Shown piece after piece: positions 62,132 to 64,000 of a stretch of DNA of 64,000 bases (its first letter is position 1; the number at the start of each line of letters is the position of its first letter). Where the stretch lies: contig NZ_JANAVO010000005.1 in NCBI RefSeq assembly GCF_024213555.1, positions 186,001 to 250,000 on the forward strand, given 5' to 3'. The DNA is from Allokutzneria sp. A3M-2-11 16. GTDB taxonomy: Bacteria; Actinomycetota; Actinomycetes; Mycobacteriales; Pseudonocardiaceae. The position numbers and the translations under genes are program-made. The notes under the pieces were generated by a model, which searched no databases, had not been told where the DNA came from, and saw only the letters and a program-made list of their open reading frames with translations.

Positions 62132-63016
62132 ATGGCCAGTGGAACGGTCGTCGTGGGCTACGACGACTCGGAGCGAGCGCGGCGTGCGGTCCTTTGGGCG
62201 GCAAGGGAAGCGGCGAGCCGAGGACGTCGATTGCTGATCGTGCACGTGCTGCGCGAATCGATGCCCCAGCTCGTCTACGTCCCCATCACCACTCCCCTGC
62301 CCGAGATCGTCGGTGAGGAGGCGGTGCGCGCGCACGCCGAGTCCGAGCTGTCCACGCTCGTCACGGAGTGCGAAAGCCTGTGCCCGAATGTGGACGTCGA
62401 GACGTCGTTGTGCTTCGGCCATCCCACGGAAGTCCTCAGCCAGCTGGGCGCGGACGCCGAATTGGTGGTGCTCGGCCCATCCGGGCGCACAGGGCTGGCC
62501 CGCGCGCTGCTCGGGTCGACGACCGCGCACCTGGTGAAGACTTCTACGCGGCCGATCGTGGTGGTGCGCGACGGGCTCTCCGAAGGCGGGCGCGTCGTTG
62601 TCGGCGTGGACGGATCACCGACGAGCGTCAAAGCCATTGAGTTCGCGTTCGAGTTCGCCGGCCGCCGCGGTGGCGATGTGATCGCCGTACACGCGTGGTC
62701 GGATCTGCCCGTTGACGCGCTCGCTCCGGTGCGCGCGTGGGACTACAACTGGCGGCAGGTGCGCGCCGAGGCCGAAGGCATGATCGACAAGTGCCTCGAA
62801 GAGCCGCAACGCGCGCACCCGAACGTCCGCGTCGAGCGTGTTGTGTCCTTCGACGGACCTGCGCACGCGCTCTTGGAGGAGGCGAAAGACGCGGCGCTGC
62901 TTGTGGTGGGCAGTCACGGCCGTGGGGTCCTGCGGCGCGCGCTGCTCGGATCGGTCAGCCACGCGGTGCTCTACCACGCGCCGTGCACGCTCGCCGTGGT
63001 GCGCGTCGAGGACTAA
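62132..63016 (+). CDS. Tandem universal stress protein, 294 aa
   Basis: Two UspA domains in one chain: the first from about 5 (TVVVGYDDSERARRAVLWAA) with the ATP-loop VVLGPSGRTGLARALLGST, the second from about 153 (RVVVGVDGSPTSVKAIEFAF) with VVGSHGRGVLRRALLGSVSH. Both carry the G-2x-G-9x-G(S/T) nucleotide motif. GAGG precedes the ATG. Such proteins respond to stress, hypoxia or dormancy in actinomycetes. Divergent from the secreted-protein gene. Confidence 0.92.
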   Translation: MASGTVVVGYDDSERARRAVLWAAREAASRGRRLLIVHVLRESMPQLVYVPITTPLPEIVGEEAVRAHAESELSTLVTECESLCPNVDVETSLCFGHPTEVLSQLGADAELVVLGPSGRTGLARALLGSTTAHLVKTSTRPIVVVRDGLSEGGRVVVGVDGSPTSVKAIEFAFEFAGRRGGDVIAVHAWSDLPVDALAPVRAWDYNWRQVRAEAEGMIDKCLEEPQRAHPNVRVERVVSFDGPAHALLEEAKDAALLVVGSHGRGVLRRALLGSVSHAVLYHAPCTLAVVRVED

Positions 63017-63076
63017 CGCCCGACACCATGTCCTGTAAGTCCTCCAAGCACTCCGCACACCAAGTAAACTCTCCCC

Positions 63077-63124
63077 ATGCACTCCACCCGCCCGCTCACC
63101 CCTTCCCCCGCAGGCGTGGTCTAG
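63077..63124 (+). CDS. 15-codon leaderless micro-ORF, copy 5
   Basis: ATG 63077 reads MHSTRPLTPSPAGVV then TAG. TAAACT (63065-63070) ends 6 nt upstream and the sequence before it (CACTCCGCACACCAAG) is the same as in copy 3. Hairpin copy f follows directly and a second hairpin (copy g) lies 55 bp further on. A secreted hydrolase gene starts 250 bp downstream on the same strand. Confidence 0.5.
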   Translation: MHSTRPLTPSPAGVV

Positions 63125-63196
63125 AGAACCCCGTTTCGTACTCATAGCGGGAAAAAGAGCGCTCCAAAAACCCGACAAGAGTACGAAACGGGTTCT
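63125..63196 (+). repeat. GTTTCGTACTC hairpin repeat, copy f
   Basis: Almost identical to copies d and e over 72 bp; one base differs in the left arm (ATAGCGGG). It follows the micro-ORF TAG directly, with the flank CGGCGACCTCAGCGCGGGAT after it. Confidence 0.88.
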
Positions 63197-63250
63197 TCGG
63201 CGACCTCAGCGCGGGATGAGGGTGTGTGGGGTGAGGCGGCCCGGCTTGTG

Positions 63251-63309
63251 CCGTTTCGTACTCATAACGGGCTTTCGGGGCTGCCGAACCCGTTATGAGT
63301 ACGAAACGG
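63251..63309. repeat. GTTTCGTACTC hairpin repeat, copy g, without micro-ORF
   Basis: The arms 63251-63271 and 63289-63309 are a perfect 21-bp inverted repeat around a 17-nt loop with no GAGCGCTC centre, unlike the other six. It lies between copy f and the hydrolase gene. Confidence 0.85.
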
Positions 63310-63373
63310 GGTTCCTGGGCTGACCAGGTGATGTTCGGGAGCCCTCCCGGGTGCCGTGGCTACGGTGCACCGC

Positions 63374-64000
63374 ATGACTCTCCGTTGGATCGGCGTCTTC
63401 GCGCTGCTCGGTGTCGGCGTCGCGCCCACCGCACACGGGGCGGAGGTGGTCGACCGCTTCACGCTGAGCTCGGGCGCGCGGTTGCCCTACCACCACACCC
63501 ACTCGCTCAACGGGGCCACCGAGCCCACGGCAGCGGTGGTCGTCGTGCACGGGACCGGACGCAACGCGCGGGGCTACTTCGACGCGACGGTCAAGGCCGC
63601 GGAGCACGCCGGAGCGCGCGGCACCCTCGTGATCGCGCCGCACTTCCAGACCTCCGACGACAAGCCCGCCAAGGGCGACGTGTACTGGACCAACGGCGAC
63701 GCCACCTCGTGGAAGGACGGCGGCGACTCCGTCTCGAAGGGCGACATCAGCTCCTTCGCCGCGATGGACGAGGTCCTGGCCCGGCTCTCCGACAAGTCCC
63801 GCTTCCCGAAGCTCAACCGCATCACCGTGATCGGGCACTCCGCGGGCGGCCAGTTCGTCCAGCGCTACGCCGCGGGCAGCCCGGCAGCGACGCCTTCGAC
63901 GCGGTTCGTCACCGCCAACGCCTCGTCGTACCTCTACTTCACCGCCAAGCGCCCCGCGCCGATCGGGAAGTGCCCGGAGTACGACAACTACAAGTACGGT
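63374..64000 (+). CDS. Secreted alpha/beta hydrolase, partial (3' end cut by window)
   Basis: ATG 63374 lies 7 nt after TACGGT, a leaderless layout. The signal peptide is MTLRWIGVFALLGVGVAPTA, cut near AHG. The frame shows AAVVVVHGTGRNARGYFDAT (oxyanion strand), GTLVIAPHFQTSDDKP and the nucleophile elbow VIGHSAGGQF. The last 209 codons run off the window without a stop. It is a secreted esterase/lipase-like protein; the catalytic Asp and His are beyond the edge. Confidence 0.8.
   Translation, partial: MTLRWIGVFALLGVGVAPTAHGAEVVDRFTLSSGARLPYHHTHSLNGATEPTAAVVVVHGTGRNARGYFDATVKAAEHAGARGTLVIAPHFQTSDDKPAKGDVYWTNGDATSWKDGGDSVSKGDISSFAAMDEVLARLSDKSRFPKLNRITVIGHSAGGQFVQRYAAGSPAATPSTRFVTANASSYLYFTAKRPAPIGKCPEYDNYKYG

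Noticed and set aside
21054-63309. CRISPR array or insertion-sequence ends for the GTTTCGTACTC repeats.
   Set aside because: Copies are kilobases apart, not regularly spaced, have no spacers and no cas or transposase gene nearby.

Overview
The window is about 70% GC, densely packed, uses many GTG starts and several leaderless-type promoters (a TANNNT box 6-7 nt before the start codon), and carries typical actinobacterial families: multi-pass anti-sigma factor, LAL-type LuxR regulators, CGNR zinc finger, CsoR, PPOX and DUF4232-like lipoproteins. It looks like a chromosomal segment of a filamentous actinomycete, probably Pseudonocardiales (Lentzea/Saccharothrix/Actinosynnema-like); the genus is inference. 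I see no rRNA, tRNA, CRISPR array, transposase or integrase.

Layout. 1-5 kb: a palindromic repeat inside a decayed LAL-regulator remnant, a hypothetical gene, a PHP-UvrD helicase fusion and a methyltransferase-like gene. 5-10 kb: a PEP-utilising phosphotransferase (rifampicin-phosphotransferase-like), a flavin monooxygenase and a TetR regulator in one transcription unit, with TACGTA-type operators upstream of the first two. 9.7-15.6 kb: an ECF sigma factor, a membrane anti-sigma factor, an ABC ATPase and three tandem paralogous membrane proteins with a four-cysteine outer domain. 15.6-21 kb: two overlapping LAL regulators. 21-30 kb: small secreted protein, DinB-like protein, CsbD, DEDDh exonuclease with a BRCT end, MoxR-like ATPase, lipase-CsoR, OYE reductase/MarR, TetR/MFS. 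30-36 kb: a malonate cluster (carrier MatC, malonyl-CoA synthetase MatB, fused carboxyltransferase), three small secreted paralogues and GntR. 36-41.7 kb: TetR/DUF418, VOC and PPOX proteins, a second flavin monooxygenase, PadR. 41.8-43.7 kb: a DrrAB-type ABC exporter. 43.7-49.4 kb: a cobalamin riboswitch followed by nrdA (with a 368-residue intein) and nrdB (class Ic-like, Phe at the radical position). 49.4-52.2 kb: a Septu-like ATPase/HNH defence pair behind a pseudogene and a repeat. 52-64 kb: YciI, VOC, amino-acid permease, lipoprotein, CGNR regulator, GNATs, metE under a second cobalamin riboswitch, an enoyl-CoA hydratase/isomerase family hydrolase, secreted proteins, a universal stress protein and a partial secreted hydrolase.

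The most unusual structure is a repeat module scattered through the window: a TAAACT box, then exactly 6-7 nt later an ATG opening a micro-ORF of exactly 15 codons plus TAG, then in most copies a 60-70 bp hairpin built on GTTTCGTACTC/GAGTACGAAAC arms. Five copies are intact (1226, 39230, 49778, 61194, 63077), one is broken by a 16-bp tandem duplication (20984), and the hairpin also occurs without the ORF, twice close behind genes on the minus strand. Residues R5, T8 and A12 are invariant in the five intact peptides. I do not know a described element like it.

Functionally, B12 supply is a shared input: both riboswitches would shut off the B12-independent enzyme (class I RNR, MetE) when cobalamin is available, which predicts that NrdJ and MetH are encoded elsewhere in the genome.
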